A program made the position numbers and the translations under genes. The notes beneath the pieces are model-generated. The model saw nothing but the letters and a program-made list of their open reading frames with translations. It ran no database searches and was not told where the DNA came from. Shown one piece after another: positions 1 to 7,076 of a stretch of 39,289 bases of DNA; position 1 is the stretch's first letter; the number at the start of each line of letters is the position of its first letter. The stretch lies in NCBI RefSeq assembly GCF_025144145.1, contig NZ_CP083549.1:1-39289 (forward strand), in the 5' to 3' direction. The DNA comes from Leisingera sp. M658 (GTDB taxonomy: Bacteria; Pseudomonadota; Alphaproteobacteria; Rhodobacterales; Rhodobacteraceae).

Positions 1-165
1 TTTGAATTTATCCAACTGTGAGCGCCGCTTTTTCTACACATCCAGCCGTGCAGCAATGACTTGATGGACGGTTTGTTGGACAAATTTTTCGCCCCTGACA
101 CCGCTCGCCGAACGTCATCCAATTTATCCCGCCCGAGGAACCCATGTTCGACATGACTGAAAACG

Positions 166-582
166 ATGATCGCTGCTGGCACGAATTCTGTTCCGGAACT
201 GGTCGCCGAAGCGAAAAGCTTGTCCGAAACCGGCGAGGACCATGAGCTTCTGAAGCTGGTCGAGGAATTGGAGGCCGATGCCAGCACAAACAAGCAGGAG
301 GCGCGTACCTCATCATCGAAACTGCCCACGCCAACCGTACATAAATCCGGAGGCCGATATGAAGCTGCCCAAACCATACAACTGTCCCGCGAAGCCAAAC
401 ACCTTCTGTGCGGTGCCTGCGGATACCCCGGCCACTTCACCGCCCCAGCCAGCGCTTATGACGAAGTGAAAGCATATGAGGAGCTGAAGGCGGAGGGCTA
501 CGGCGACTTTGGCAAAGATGGCGCGTTCTTCGAGAACGACAAAGCGCACAGCGCAGCAGAAACGCTGCTGTTCAACCACTAA
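166..582 (+). CDS. hypothetical protein, possibly two frameshift-fused genes
   Basis: Open frame of 138 codons, function not recognised. The first third (Val-Pro-Glu-Leu-Val-Ala-Glu followed by an acidic Leu/Glu-rich stretch) and the last third (Asp-Glu-Val-Lys-Ala-Tyr to Leu-Leu-Phe-Asn-His) read like real protein; the middle is low in secondary-structure signal. Another ATG at 144 with GAGGA upstream opens a different frame and stops at 243. A further ATG at 359, five bases after GGAGG, opens a 36-codon frame ending at 469. Either this is one gene, or two small genes whose frames were merged by an indel. It lies just upstream of a palindrome shared with the replication region. No homology assignment is offered. 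Confidence 0.4.
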   Translation: MIAAGTNSVPELVAEAKSLSETGEDHELLKLVEELEADASTNKQEARTSSSKLPTPTVHKSGGRYEAAQTIQLSREAKHLLCGACGYPGHFTAPASAYDEVKAYEELKAEGYGDFGKDGAFFENDKAHSAAETLLFNH

Positions 583-607
583 TCCAACAAAGACCCGATT
601 TCTGGAT

Positions 608-629
608 GGGTGTCACAGCTGTGACACCC
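608..629. repeat. palindrome copy 1 (parS-like)
   Basis: Perfect 22-bp palindrome with half-site GGGTGTCACAG followed directly by its reverse complement. It sits in the gap between the gene ending at 582 and the one starting at 659. The same sequence recurs at 1517-1540 and 2991-3012, flanking and inside the repAB genes. By analogy with repABC replicons, whose RepB binds palindromic centromere sites near or within the rep genes, this is a candidate RepB-binding partition site. The functional role is inferred. Confidence 0.75.
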
Positions 630-658
630 CATCCCACCAGTTCGAAAATACAGGAATA

Positions 659-1093
659 ATGATTATGGCTCAATCACTTGGCGCCCTGGACATTGGCGCT
701 GAACGGCGCCGCCACATCGAGGGCGAAGGCTTCACTGCCGAGCGCGACGACGCATACACCGAATTCGAGCTGGAGCGCGCAGCTGCCTGCTATGCGCTCA
801 TGGCCTGCAAAACAGCCGAACCCTGGATGAAGCCGCAAATCGACTACGCGATCCGGAACCTCTGGCCTTGGCACAGCGACTGGCAGAAGGACGCCCTGCC
901 GCGCCACCTACTGACAAAGGCAGGAGCCTTGGTAGCTGCCGCGATGGATAAATACGACCGCAGCAATACCGCCCGGGCAGAGCAATTGCAGCGACTGGCC
1001 GAGATCGAGCAGGCCGCATCTGATGGCTTTAATGCCTGGCTGCGGAAGGCCCAATCACGAACGACCGTCGCGCTACATACGTTGCAGCCATAG
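659..1093 (+). CDS. conserved phage-type hypothetical protein
   Basis: Protein of about 144 aa starting at the ATG at 659, with AGGA at 652-655; the open frame extends upstream without a good start. The pattern of a Glu-Arg-Arg-Arg stretch followed by Asp-Asp-Ala-Tyr, Arg-Ala-Ala-Ala-Cys-Tyr-Ala, Trp-Pro-Trp and Lys-Ala-Gly-Ala-Leu is one I associate with small cytoplasmic proteins common in proteobacterial phages. Their function is unknown. A Leu/Ala/Glu-rich C-terminal helix follows (around residues 100-130). It lies between palindrome copy 1 and the replication region, in the same orientation as repA. Confident that it is a gene; no function is assigned. Confidence 0.75.
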   Translation: MIMAQSLGALDIGAERRRHIEGEGFTAERDDAYTEFELERAAACYALMACKTAEPWMKPQIDYAIRNLWPWHSDWQKDALPRHLLTKAGALVAAAMDKYDRSNTARAEQLQRLAEIEQAASDGFNAWLRKAQSRTTVALHTLQP

Positions 1094-1104
1094 ACACCTT
1101 GCGA

Positions 1105-1500
1105 ATGCATCTTGACGCACTGCTATTACCGGCGTCTCTCACCAACTTTCTGGATGCCTGCCTTGAAGGTGAAAGACAGGGCGGCGCACATGTGGTCACC
1201 GTCGAGGACGAACAGGTCACAAACGACAATCGCAGTGACGACCTCTTCCCCATCGATCAGGAAGAGGAAGACGGGCAGCCAATGGGCTGCACACTGAAAC
1301 AGTTGCTCGACGCCATCGTGATCTGGTTTCACGCCCAGAACACAGCCAACCCTGTCACAGTCGGCATGGCCGCAGCCGCCTTCAACGTTTCACCGAATCT
1401 TATCTGGGACGGCTTCAACAACCGATGCGATCCCTTCTTTTGGATTGAGGATGAAGACAAACCGCTGGAGCAATGCCGCTTTGAGATCGATGGCTACTGA
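1105..1500 (+). CDS. hypothetical acidic protein
   Basis: About 131 aa from the ATG at 1105 (a TTG at 1099 is also possible). It begins 11 bases after the preceding stop, so the two are probably cotranscribed. Neither start has a convincing ribosome-binding site; a downstream in-frame ATG at 1281 is an alternative. The middle is rich in Asp/Glu. The C-terminal half (Thr-Val-Gly-Met-Ala-Ala-Ala-Ala-Phe-Asn-Val, then Phe-Phe-Trp-Ile) could form a small winged-helix-like fold, but this is only an impression. The stop is followed by palindrome copy 2 and then repA. Function unknown. Confidence 0.6.
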   Translation: MHLDALLLPASLTNFLDACLEGERQGGAHVVTVEDEQVTNDNRSDDLFPIDQEEEDGQPMGCTLKQLLDAIVIWFHAQNTANPVTVGMAAAAFNVSPNLIWDGFNNRCDPFFWIEDEDKPLEQCRFEIDGY

Positions 1501-1516
1501 CCGGCGGGGCAGGGTA

Positions 1517-1540
1517 GGGGTGTCACAGCTGTGACACCCC
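1517..1540. repeat. palindrome copy 2 (parS-like), upstream of repA
   Basis: The longest of the three copies: a perfect 24-bp palindrome with half-site GGGGTGTCACAG. It lies between the gene ending at 1500 and repA starting at 1646, so it could serve both as a partition site and as an operator for repA expression. Its match to copies 1 and 3 is exact over the 22-bp core. Confidence 0.75.
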
Positions 1541-1606
1541 CCCCCAAACACAACCCCAAAGAGACTTGACTTAGGCTTCAGAATCGTTGCTTGTGGATTT
1601 CAAGTA

Positions 1607-1620
1607 TCGCGAAAACGCGA
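1607..1620. promoter_or_regulatory. short inverted repeat in repA leader
   Basis: TCGCG and CGCGA arms separated by four A residues, 25 bases before the repA start. RepA proteins of repABC plasmids autorepress their own operon by binding upstream inverted repeats, so this is a candidate operator. The arms are short and chance occurrence is possible. Confidence 0.3.
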
Positions 1621-1645
1621 ACATTGAGGCAAAAGGCGCTACCGC

Positions 1646-2824
1646 ATGGAAATGATGACACCCATTCGAGCAGACGATCCGGCTAAGCTCACCGGCCTGA
1701 TGGCCAACAAGCTGAAGACTGCCGTAAAGACCCACCTGAAGCAAGCATTCGCGCCCGACCAGAAAAAGGTCATGCGTCTAATCCCGATCGCCGAAGCTGC
1801 CGAGTTGCTGGGCGTTTCGATGCCGTACCTGCGGAAATGCCATGCGGATGGGACCCTGCCGGAACCCACTAATTCCAGTAAACAGCAGCGCCGGTACACC
1901 GCCGCCGAGCTATGGCAATTCCGACAGCTACTGGCCGAAAAGTCCCGCACTCCGGCAAAGCATCTGCCCTGGAGAAGGGAAGGGGAGGCACTGCAAGTCT
2001 GGCAGTTTATGAACTTCAAGGGCGGCTGCTCTAAGACAACTGCAACAGTTCACGCGGCTCACTACTTGGCCCTGCATGGGTTCCGGGTTCTTCTGATTGA
2101 TATGGACCCTCAGGGATCGCTGACCGGGATGTGCGGCATCGACCCGCATGCTGAGTTTGGTGGACTGACGATTTACAACGCCATCACCAACATGTCCGAC
2201 AGCAAGACGCCGATGCGCGAAGTCATTAAGGACACCTTCCTGCCCGGCCTCTCTATCGCTCCTGCGGATCTGATGCTGTCCGAATTCAAGATGGAGTCGC
2301 GAACCGACCCGCTGTTTGCAACGCGGCTGCACACCGCCATCGGCCAGGTGCAAGACGACTTCGATGTGGTGCTGATCGACAGCCCGCCGGAACTCGACAT
2401 CCTAACCCTGACAGGCATGGCCGCATCAACCTCGCTACTGGTTCCCATGACGCCCTCGATGATGGATCTAGCATCCACAGCTTTGTTTCTGGAGCTGGCC
2501 AGCACCTACATGGGCAACCTAGCGGAACGCGGTATCAATCTGGAATACGATCATATGCGGTTCCTGGTGACACGTGACGAACCCAATGACAGCCCGTCGC
2601 AGCAGCTGGTCGGCTTTCTTCGCGCCATCTTTACAGACCGCGTGATGAGTGCGACCAGCTATAAATCTACCGCTGTGGCAGATGCCACCATCTTGAAACA
2701 AAGCATCTACGAACTGAGCCGCGGCGACGTAAACCGCGACACCTATGACCGCGCTCGCTCCAGCATGGATGCCGTAGGCGCCGAGATCCGGCAGATGATC
2801 GACGCATCTTGGGGGCGTATCTGA
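1646..2824 (+). CDS. repA: plasmid partitioning protein RepA (ParA-type ATPase)
   Basis: 392-aa ParA-family ATPase of the repABC type. It drives segregation of the element together with RepB and its centromere, and in known replicons also represses the rep operon. The N-terminal DNA-binding region (about residues 45-98, with Glu-Ala-Ala-Glu-Leu-Leu-Gly-Val and a Tyr-Leu-Arg turn) resembles the helix-turn-helix of RepA proteins. A deviant Walker A, KGGCSKTT, lies at about 125-132, the IDMDPQGS strand at about 151-158, and a Walker B near residue 245 (VVLIDSPPE). The GK pair usual in this motif (KGG-x-GKTT) is SK here, an unusual feature; both key lysines are kept. The stop overlaps the repB start as TGATG, so the two are translationally coupled. 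This is the only intact gene of the cassette. Confidence 0.9.
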   Translation: MEMMTPIRADDPAKLTGLMANKLKTAVKTHLKQAFAPDQKKVMRLIPIAEAAELLGVSMPYLRKCHADGTLPEPTNSSKQQRRYTAAELWQFRQLLAEKSRTPAKHLPWRREGEALQVWQFMNFKGGCSKTTATVHAAHYLALHGFRVLLIDMDPQGSLTGMCGIDPHAEFGGLTIYNAITNMSDSKTPMREVIKDTFLPGLSIAPADLMLSEFKMESRTDPLFATRLHTAIGQVQDDFDVVLIDSPPELDILTLTGMAASTSLLVPMTPSMMDLASTALFLELASTYMGNLAERGINLEYDHMRFLVTRDEPNDSPSQQLVGFLRAIFTDRVMSATSYKSTAVADATILKQSIYELSRGDVNRDTYDRARSSMDAVGAEIRQMIDASWGRI

Positions 2825-3745
2825 TGGCTAGGAAAATTCTCAACCATTACGAGGCGCCCTCTGAAGGGCAGGAGGAAGAGAGAAAAGTTCACTTCCCGGT
2901 CCTGGATGTGCTTGAAAGATCCCTGTCCGCAATCCGCGAACTCGATCCGGAATTGATCCAAGATTGGGGGCCAGCCGATCGCCTGGAAGAGGGTGTCACA
3001 GCTGTGACACCCCCCGATGACGACACTACATTTGAGCAGCTGAAGGAGACTATCCGGGAGAACGGCCAGCAGGTTCCGATACTGGTTCGCCCCTCCAAGC
3101 AATCACCTGGTCAGTTCGAAGTTATCTATGGGCGGCGGCGTCTGCGTGCCTGCCGAGAACTGGGAACCCGCGTTAAAGCGAATGTCCAAGAAATGGATGA
3201 CGCCACTGCGCTGATGGCAAAAGGGCTGGAAAACGCAAACCGGCGAGGTCTCAGCTTTTATGAAAAAGCACTGTTCGCGGAACAGATCATCAAGGAAGGC
3301 AACACCGCCGCGAAGGCCGGAGAAGCAATCGGCGTCACACGCACCGCAGTCATGAACCTGACGCGCATCACCAAAGCCGTCCCGCGCGGCGTAGGCATCA
3401 TGATCGATCTGCCCCCGGTTCCGACGGCCCAAGTGGCTCAAGCTGGCCGAGGCTTTTGAACAGAACCAAATCACCACAGAGCATGCCTTGGTGCAGCTCA
3501 ATCAAATGGTGGAACTCACATCCGACCAGCGCCTTGATGCGCTGCTGAAAGAAATCGCGAAGCGCGGGGCCCAGCCCCGGGTTTCAAACGAACGCTCTCC
3601 AGTGAAGGGCGTGAAGATCAGGACAGGGCAGGGGATCAGCGTCACGTAAAGAAAAGGCGCGTTCGCTGACTGGCTCGATGAGCACCTGGACGAAGTGCTG
3701 CGTAAGGCACACCAGGAATATGAGGCAACAGGCAAGGAGGAATAG
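2824..3745 (+). pseudogene. repB: plasmid partitioning protein RepB (ParB family), frameshifted with in-frame stop
   Basis: Centromere-binding partner of RepA. The first frame (2824-3459) contains a ParB box at about residues 110-125 (GRRRLRACRELG), the ENANRRGLSFYE motif and a helix-turn-helix (AGEAIGVTRTAV). Near 3400-3428 the frame breaks. The C-terminal part continues in another frame from PKWLKLAEAF at 3428, is interrupted by TAA at 3647-3649, and resumes in the same frame with RKGAFADWLDEHL to the stop at 3745. Together this gives about 306 aa, a normal RepB length. The break can be explained by loss of one G at each of two GG dinucleotides (near GATCTG and CCGACG). The gene also holds palindrome copy 3. 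Whether it is truly broken or a sequencing artefact is open. Confidence 0.85.
2991..3012. repeat. palindrome copy 3 (parS-like), inside repB
   Basis: Perfect 22-bp palindrome with half-site GGGTGTCACAG, lying within the RepB reading frame at codons 57-63 (Gly-Val-Thr-Ala-Val-Thr-Pro). Sequence identity to copies 1 and 2, despite being under protein-coding constraint here, argues that the DNA itself is selected, most likely as a RepB-binding centromere. Confidence 0.8.
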
Positions 3746-3752
3746 GGCAAAG

Positions 3753-3781
3753 AAAAACCCTCACCAGCGGGCTGATGAGGG
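3753..3781 (-). terminator. rho-independent terminator of the minus-strand RNA
   Basis: On the minus strand the arms CCCTCATCAGC and GCTGGTGAGGG pair around a two-base loop, with one two-base internal mismatch, and are followed immediately by TTTTTCTTT. On the plus strand there is no T run, so it terminates leftward transcription only. No protein gene on the minus strand leads into it, which supports the small RNA above. Confidence 0.75.
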
Positions 3782-3825
3782 GGGACCGATACCACCCGTG
3801 CAAGGTGGATAATTCAGATCTTAGC
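3753..3825 (-). ncRNA. candidate counter-transcribed RNA (incα-like) between repB and repC
   Basis: Minus-strand small RNA predicted from three signs. A possible promoter (-35 TTGCTG as complement of 3855-3860, exact 17-bp gap, -10 TATCTT as complement of 3832-3837) would start transcription near 3825. A CCACC/GGTGG hairpin follows (3792-3808), and then a strong hairpin with a T tract ends near 3753. The size is about 70 nt. RepABC plasmids encode a short antisense RNA exactly between repB and repC that represses repC by remodelling its leader; position, orientation and structure match. The promoter match is weak (-35 shares three positions with consensus). Confidence 0.6.
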
Positions 3826-3841
3826 AATCTGAAGATATCGG
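3786..3841 (+). promoter_or_regulatory. structured repC leader (three-way junction)
   Basis: Plus-strand RNA here can fold into a closing stem CCGATA/TATCGG (3786-3791 with 3836-3841) enclosing two hairpins: CCACC/GGTGG (3792-3796 with 3804-3808) and TTCAGAT/ATCTGAA (3813-3819 with 3827-3833). It overlaps the antisense RNA and precedes repC, as expected for the leader through which the antisense RNA controls RepC synthesis. Confidence 0.5.
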
Positions 3842-3908
3842 CCACCCCGACAATCAGCAAGAAAATAAACGCCCCTGGGCGAGCGGATTTCTGCGGCCTG
3901 AATTCAAT

Positions 3909-4794
3909 ATGGGACATTTTAGCAGTGGCAGCTGCTGCGCGCAGCTGAAGAAGCCAGGGGAACCCATTGTGCTGAAAGCGACCTCGCTCAACTATTGCGG
4001 GCGATGAATCGCTGAATTCCAAGCGACAGCCTGGGCGGCGCTCCGGACCGTCACATCTGCTTCGCGTCGAACCAGACGCTTGGCCGCCCGGGCACATGTC
4101 AGCGTGCCCACGATCGAGCGTCACGTTGCTATCCTGGTCGCGGCCGGGCTGATTGCGCGCGCTACCACGATGAACGGCAAACGCGGGCACGGCGGGACGG
4201 GCAGGGCAGGGTGGTTGTCGCCTCCGGCCTGTCACTGGCCCCTTTGTTCGATCGATACGCGGAACTGGCTCAGCTGGCCCAGGATCACGCAGAAACGCCT
4301 TCTAAAGGCTGCAACCCTGCGCAACCACTGCAAGCTGCTTCTGGACCCGCCTCTGCGGCGCTGACGGCCTGCTGCAACGCGCTCGGAATAATCCTGCGCC
4401 GCCGGGCAGATGAAGAAACCCTCACCGCGCTGCACAAAGAGCTGACCGTCAATTTGAGGGACAGCGACACGCAATTTGAGGGGCACAAAGAGACCCAATC
4501 TATTCCATCTGTAAAAGACGACGATCTAGAGGAAAACTTCCCGCGCTTTGCGCCGAGATGAGCACAGAACGGACCAAAGAGGACTGCCACAGGCGCATGG
4601 ATCAGATAGCAACAGAACTGCACCTGGGATCTGCCTGGATAGCCGCAAAGGGCAGGGGGCCTACACTGGCCTTCATGCTAATGGGCTACCTCTTGCAGCG
4701 CATTGAAAAGATCAAGGTGCCAGGTGCGTATCTCCGCAGCCTTCTGAAGATGGTCAACCAGCGCCAAGACGGCTGGAACCTGCTGCTGCAATGA
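3909..4794 (+). pseudogene. repC: replication initiator RepC-like, broken by several frameshifts
   Basis: Third gene of the repABC cassette, the plasmid replication initiator. It is seen as fragments in several frames. From the ATG at 3909 comes a segment with LKKPGEPIVLKATSL; FASNQTL follows near 4060. A winged-helix-like segment starts at 4080 (RAHVSVPTIERHVAILV and AGLIARATTMNGKRG, recalling the RepC helix-turn-helix). The next segment, from about 4211 to 4561, has ASGLSLAPLFDRYAELAQLA and ends in an acidic linker. The last runs from 4558 to 4794 with AFMLMGYLLQRIEKI and PGAYLRSLLK, like the RepC C-terminus. At least three indels separate them. The total, near 295 aa, is shorter than most RepC proteins (about 400 aa). 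Order and context support the call; homology was judged by eye. Confidence 0.65.
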
Positions 4795-4841
4795 ATCCGG
4801 TAAGGCTGATTATGGTAAATTTGGTGCAAGATAGGAGTGCT

Positions 4842-4922
4842 ATGACCGAGGCCGACCCATCCACCGCAACAGGAATTCAGCAGCCATTGGCTGCAAAATA
4901 TAGTTATGCGGCGGAAAATTGA
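4842..4922 (+). CDS. possible micro-ORF
   Basis: 26-codon frame starting at ATG 4842, preceded at five bases by AGGAG, ending at 4922. The gap from 4795 to 5023 otherwise holds nothing I recognise. The ribosome-binding site is the only support, so this is a weak candidate. Confidence 0.25.
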   Translation: MTEADPSTATGIQQPLAAKYSYAAEN

Positions 4923-5023
4923 CCGATGTTTTTTAGATTTCCCTATCAGCTGATGGCGGAACTCCATATTTTCATGGAAACGCACGATAAGCGTGCTGAA
5001 AAAACCAACCGCATAGAAAGGTT

Positions 5024-5212
5024 ATGCAAATGGCTTCCAAAAAAGTGAACCTGGATGGCGTTAAGTCGATCATCGATAACTATTCCGCACAAATTGAGGC
5101 ATTCCAGCGCGAAAAGCTGAGCTTCCAGAAAGGCCGTCGAACTGAGAACGTCGAGGCCCTGGAGCACTTGAAGATACAACTACGAGCGTATCGCGAAACT
5201 AGACCGCGATAA
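5024..5212 (+). CDS. small hypothetical helical protein
   Basis: About 60 aa; start at ATG 5024 or 5030, with AAAGG just upstream. Charged, with regularly spaced hydrophobics (Val-Lys-Ser-Ile-Ile-Asp-Asn-Tyr, Ile-Glu-Ala-Phe, Ala-Leu-Glu-His-Leu) suggesting one or two amphipathic helices, perhaps a coiled coil. It stands alone between the repC remnant and a convergent minus-strand gene. No family recognised. Confidence 0.5.
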   Translation: MQMASKKVNLDGVKSIIDNYSAQIEAFQREKLSFQKGRRTENVEALEHLKIQLRAYRETRPR

Positions 5213-5372
5213 TCGCTGTGTTTTCGAGCATTGTAGATGAATCGAAGGAGATACTAGCACGGACGAGATGAGCCAAAGGTCAGACACTGAGAGGCAGAGA
5301 CACCGGCAACGGTTTAAAAGCCGTTCATGACATCATACACACAAGAGAATGCGCCTAGATATGGCGCAACGA

Positions 5373-5579
5373 TTATCGAGCCGGTGTGCTGTGGCCGAGA
5401 TCCACCCCCGGCAATTCTTCCTCCACGGCCAGACCCTCTGGCGCATCGATGCCGAGACCGGCCAGCCATTCCCGGATGGCGCCCCAGCGATCCTGATTGC
5501 CAGGTGGGTTGCGGTATTCCTCCAAGGCTTCCAGCATCTGTTTCAGATCCTGCGGAATAGTCTGCGGCCAGTCTTCCAT
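5373..5579 (-). CDS. small hypothetical protein downstream of dam
   Basis: 68 aa from the ATG at 5579, which has GGAGGA four bases upstream (a good site that decides against the upstream in-frame ATG at 5594). Sequence such as DLKQMLEALEEYRNPPG and IREWLAGLGIDAPEG is clearly protein-like and acidic. It follows the methylase on the same strand by about 55 bases and is probably in the same transcript. Function unknown; small proteins of this sort are common beside phage methylases. Confidence 0.65.
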   Translation of the reverse strand: MEDWPQTIPQDLKQMLEALEEYRNPPGNQDRWGAIREWLAGLGIDAPEGLAVEEELPGVDLGHSTPAR

Positions 5580-5633
5580 GTGTCCTCCGTTCACTAGATT
5601 GGAACATTTGCGAACATTGGCCGCAGACGCAAG

Positions 5634-6438
5634 CTACAAAAGCCGGTGCGAGACCTCGAAATTGGCGATGAAACAATTCCGCCGCATTTGTCGCCGCCCC
5701 GCTTGAAAACCGTGTATTTCAGGCTGACTTCCTCAAACCTGAAGGCCGCGAACAGTTCGCGTATCTCTGGCCTGTCATTGATCGACAGCAGGAATTTCCC
5801 GCGGATCCCGGCCAGAACGCCGGCCATCTTTTCAAACTGGCTGCGGTCAAACAGGCCCTTACCGTAATCATTCTCCCCGCCCCAATACGGCGGGTCCAAG
5901 TAGAACAGCGTGCCCGTTCCATCATACGCCGGATCAGCTCCGCCCAGTCCAGGTTCTCAAACACCACGTTTTCCAACCGCTCATGTGCGGCCTCAAGGAT
6001 TGGCTCCAAGCGCGACGGCTGAAGCGCGGCGGACGATCAGCAGCAACGCCGAACACACCGCCAAGCTTACCCCCGAAGGCCTGCCGCTGAAGGTAAAGGA
6101 ATCGGGCGGCGCGCTGCAGGTCTGTCAGAGAATCGGGGTTCTGCGCCCGCAGCAACTCAAATTCCCGGCGTGAGGAAACCCGCCAGCGATCATATCCATC
6201 AGATACGGGTGGTGCTGCTGAAGGATACGAACAGGTTGGTGACCTCCCCATTGAGTCATTGGCCACTTCCAGCTGCGGCTTCCAGCTCCGGCGCAGAAAA
6301 ACCCCGCCCCTATTCCGACGAAGGGTTCAGCGTACGTAGAATGTTCAACCGCCTCAATTCGCTCGATAATCTTGGCACTCAGTGCCTTCTTGCCGCCGAG
6401 CCACGGCGCAACTGTGCGGCAGGCCGCACTTTTTGCAT
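5634..6438 (-). pseudogene. dam: Dam-type (D12 class) N6-adenine DNA methyltransferase, frameshifted
   Basis: Would methylate adenine in phage DNA. In reading order (leftward): start near 6438; WLGGKKALSAKIIERIEAVE (6340-6400 region); motif I as EPFVGIGAGFF; then RREFELLRAQNP and LTDLQRAARFLYLQRQAFGG (6080-6180); an LEPILEAAHERLENV segment; the catalytic motif IV DPPYWGGENDYGKG near 5895; and a C-terminal IANFEV segment ending at 5634. These pieces lie in different frames, needing at least five single-base indels, but together make one complete enzyme of about 265 aa with all key motifs. DPPY identifies the N6-adenine/N4-cytosine class. If functional it could protect phage DNA from host restriction or regulate gene expression. 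Confidence 0.8.
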
Positions 6439-6467
6439 GTCGTCATAGTGGTTTCCAGAATAGAAAA

Positions 6468-6492
6468 CGCCCGCTCTCGCGAGAGTCGGGCG
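6468..6492. terminator. bidirectional hairpin terminator
   Basis: CGCCCG-CTCTCG stem closing on CGAGAG-T-CGGGCG with a single bulged T. On the minus strand TTTTC follows directly; on the plus strand the T run is more distant (ATTTTCTAG). It insulates the methylase unit from sequences to its right. No gene was recognised between here and 6754. Confidence 0.65.
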
Positions 6493-6696
6493 ACATTTTC
6501 TAGATCTTATGTCGGTGCAGCATTGTGAAGTTTCCGCTGCATGGGAGAGGGTGCGCTAACACCCGATCCCCCCGCCCGAACCGGCGGAGGGATTAATAAA
6601 CACTGTCAGGCAAAATGTGAAGACAGTTCGCGCCAGGGGAAACAAATCAGCCTGCCTCGAGAACGATGGACGAACGGATTTGAAAAAAAAACACTC

Positions 6697-6740
6697 TTGA
6701 GTTGCGACGAGGCCTGTTGCCATAGTCATGTGCAACTCAA
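6697..6740. promoter_or_regulatory. 9-bp inverted repeat upstream of lipoprotein gene
   Basis: TTGAGTTGC at 6697-6705 and its exact complement GCAACTCAA at 6732-6740, separated by 26 bases and ending 14 bases before the lipoprotein ATG. It could be an operator or an RNA hairpin controlling translation. It follows a run of nine A residues. Confidence 0.4.
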
Positions 6741-6754
6741 TAACTGGTGTTATC

Positions 6755-7017
6755 ATGAAGAAATTCTCCGCCATCGGGGATAGTATTGCTTCTGTCCGCT
6801 TGCGACGTCCCAGCAACCCGATCGTTTCAACTACAACGGCGACAGTGTAACTATCGTCACTTCACAATTTGCCAACCGGCAGAAGAGCCTATTGGCCTCA
6901 ACTGCAGAGGCAGAACGCATTTGCCAGAAGGGCCACAAGAAACGTGCAGAACATGTTTCGCTGCGCGCGAATTCGGCGACCTATGAAAACGCGGATCTGT
7001 TCTTGTGCCTTAAATAA
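6755..7017 (+). pseudogene. small lipoprotein, frameshifted
   Basis: ATG at 6755 opens with MKKFSA. A lipobox-like LLLSAC appears in a second frame near 6783-6800. The mature part reads in a third frame from about 6850 to the stop at 7017: TIVTSQFANRQKSLLASTAE, then AERICQKGHKKRAEHVS and ATYENADLFLCLK. Repairing two indels, including an apparent duplicated GT near 6846, gives a secreted lipoprotein of about 88 aa with two conserved Cys in the mature part. I have seen this type as a small envelope lipoprotein in alphaproteobacteria. It stands alone on the plus strand between two terminators, like an independently transcribed phage moron. Exact role unknown. Confidence 0.65.
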
Positions 7018-7031
7018 CCAGGAAGATACAA

Positions 7032-7058
7032 AAGGCCCCGGCGCGAAACCGGGGCCTT
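7032..7058. terminator. strong bidirectional terminator
   Basis: Perfect 10-bp stem AAGGCCCCGG/CCGGGGCCTT with a 7-base loop, followed by CTTT on the plus strand and by TTGTATC on the minus strand. It ends the lipoprotein transcript and, from the other side, the 23-kb late operon. Confidence 0.85.
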
Positions 7059-7076
7059 CTTTACACTTGAGTGCGC

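Noticed and set aside
8..334. Long minus-strand frame at the left edge
   Set aside because: Arg/Pro/Ser/Cys-rich translation typical of an antisense shadow, no start context, and overlap with the plus-strand gene at 166.
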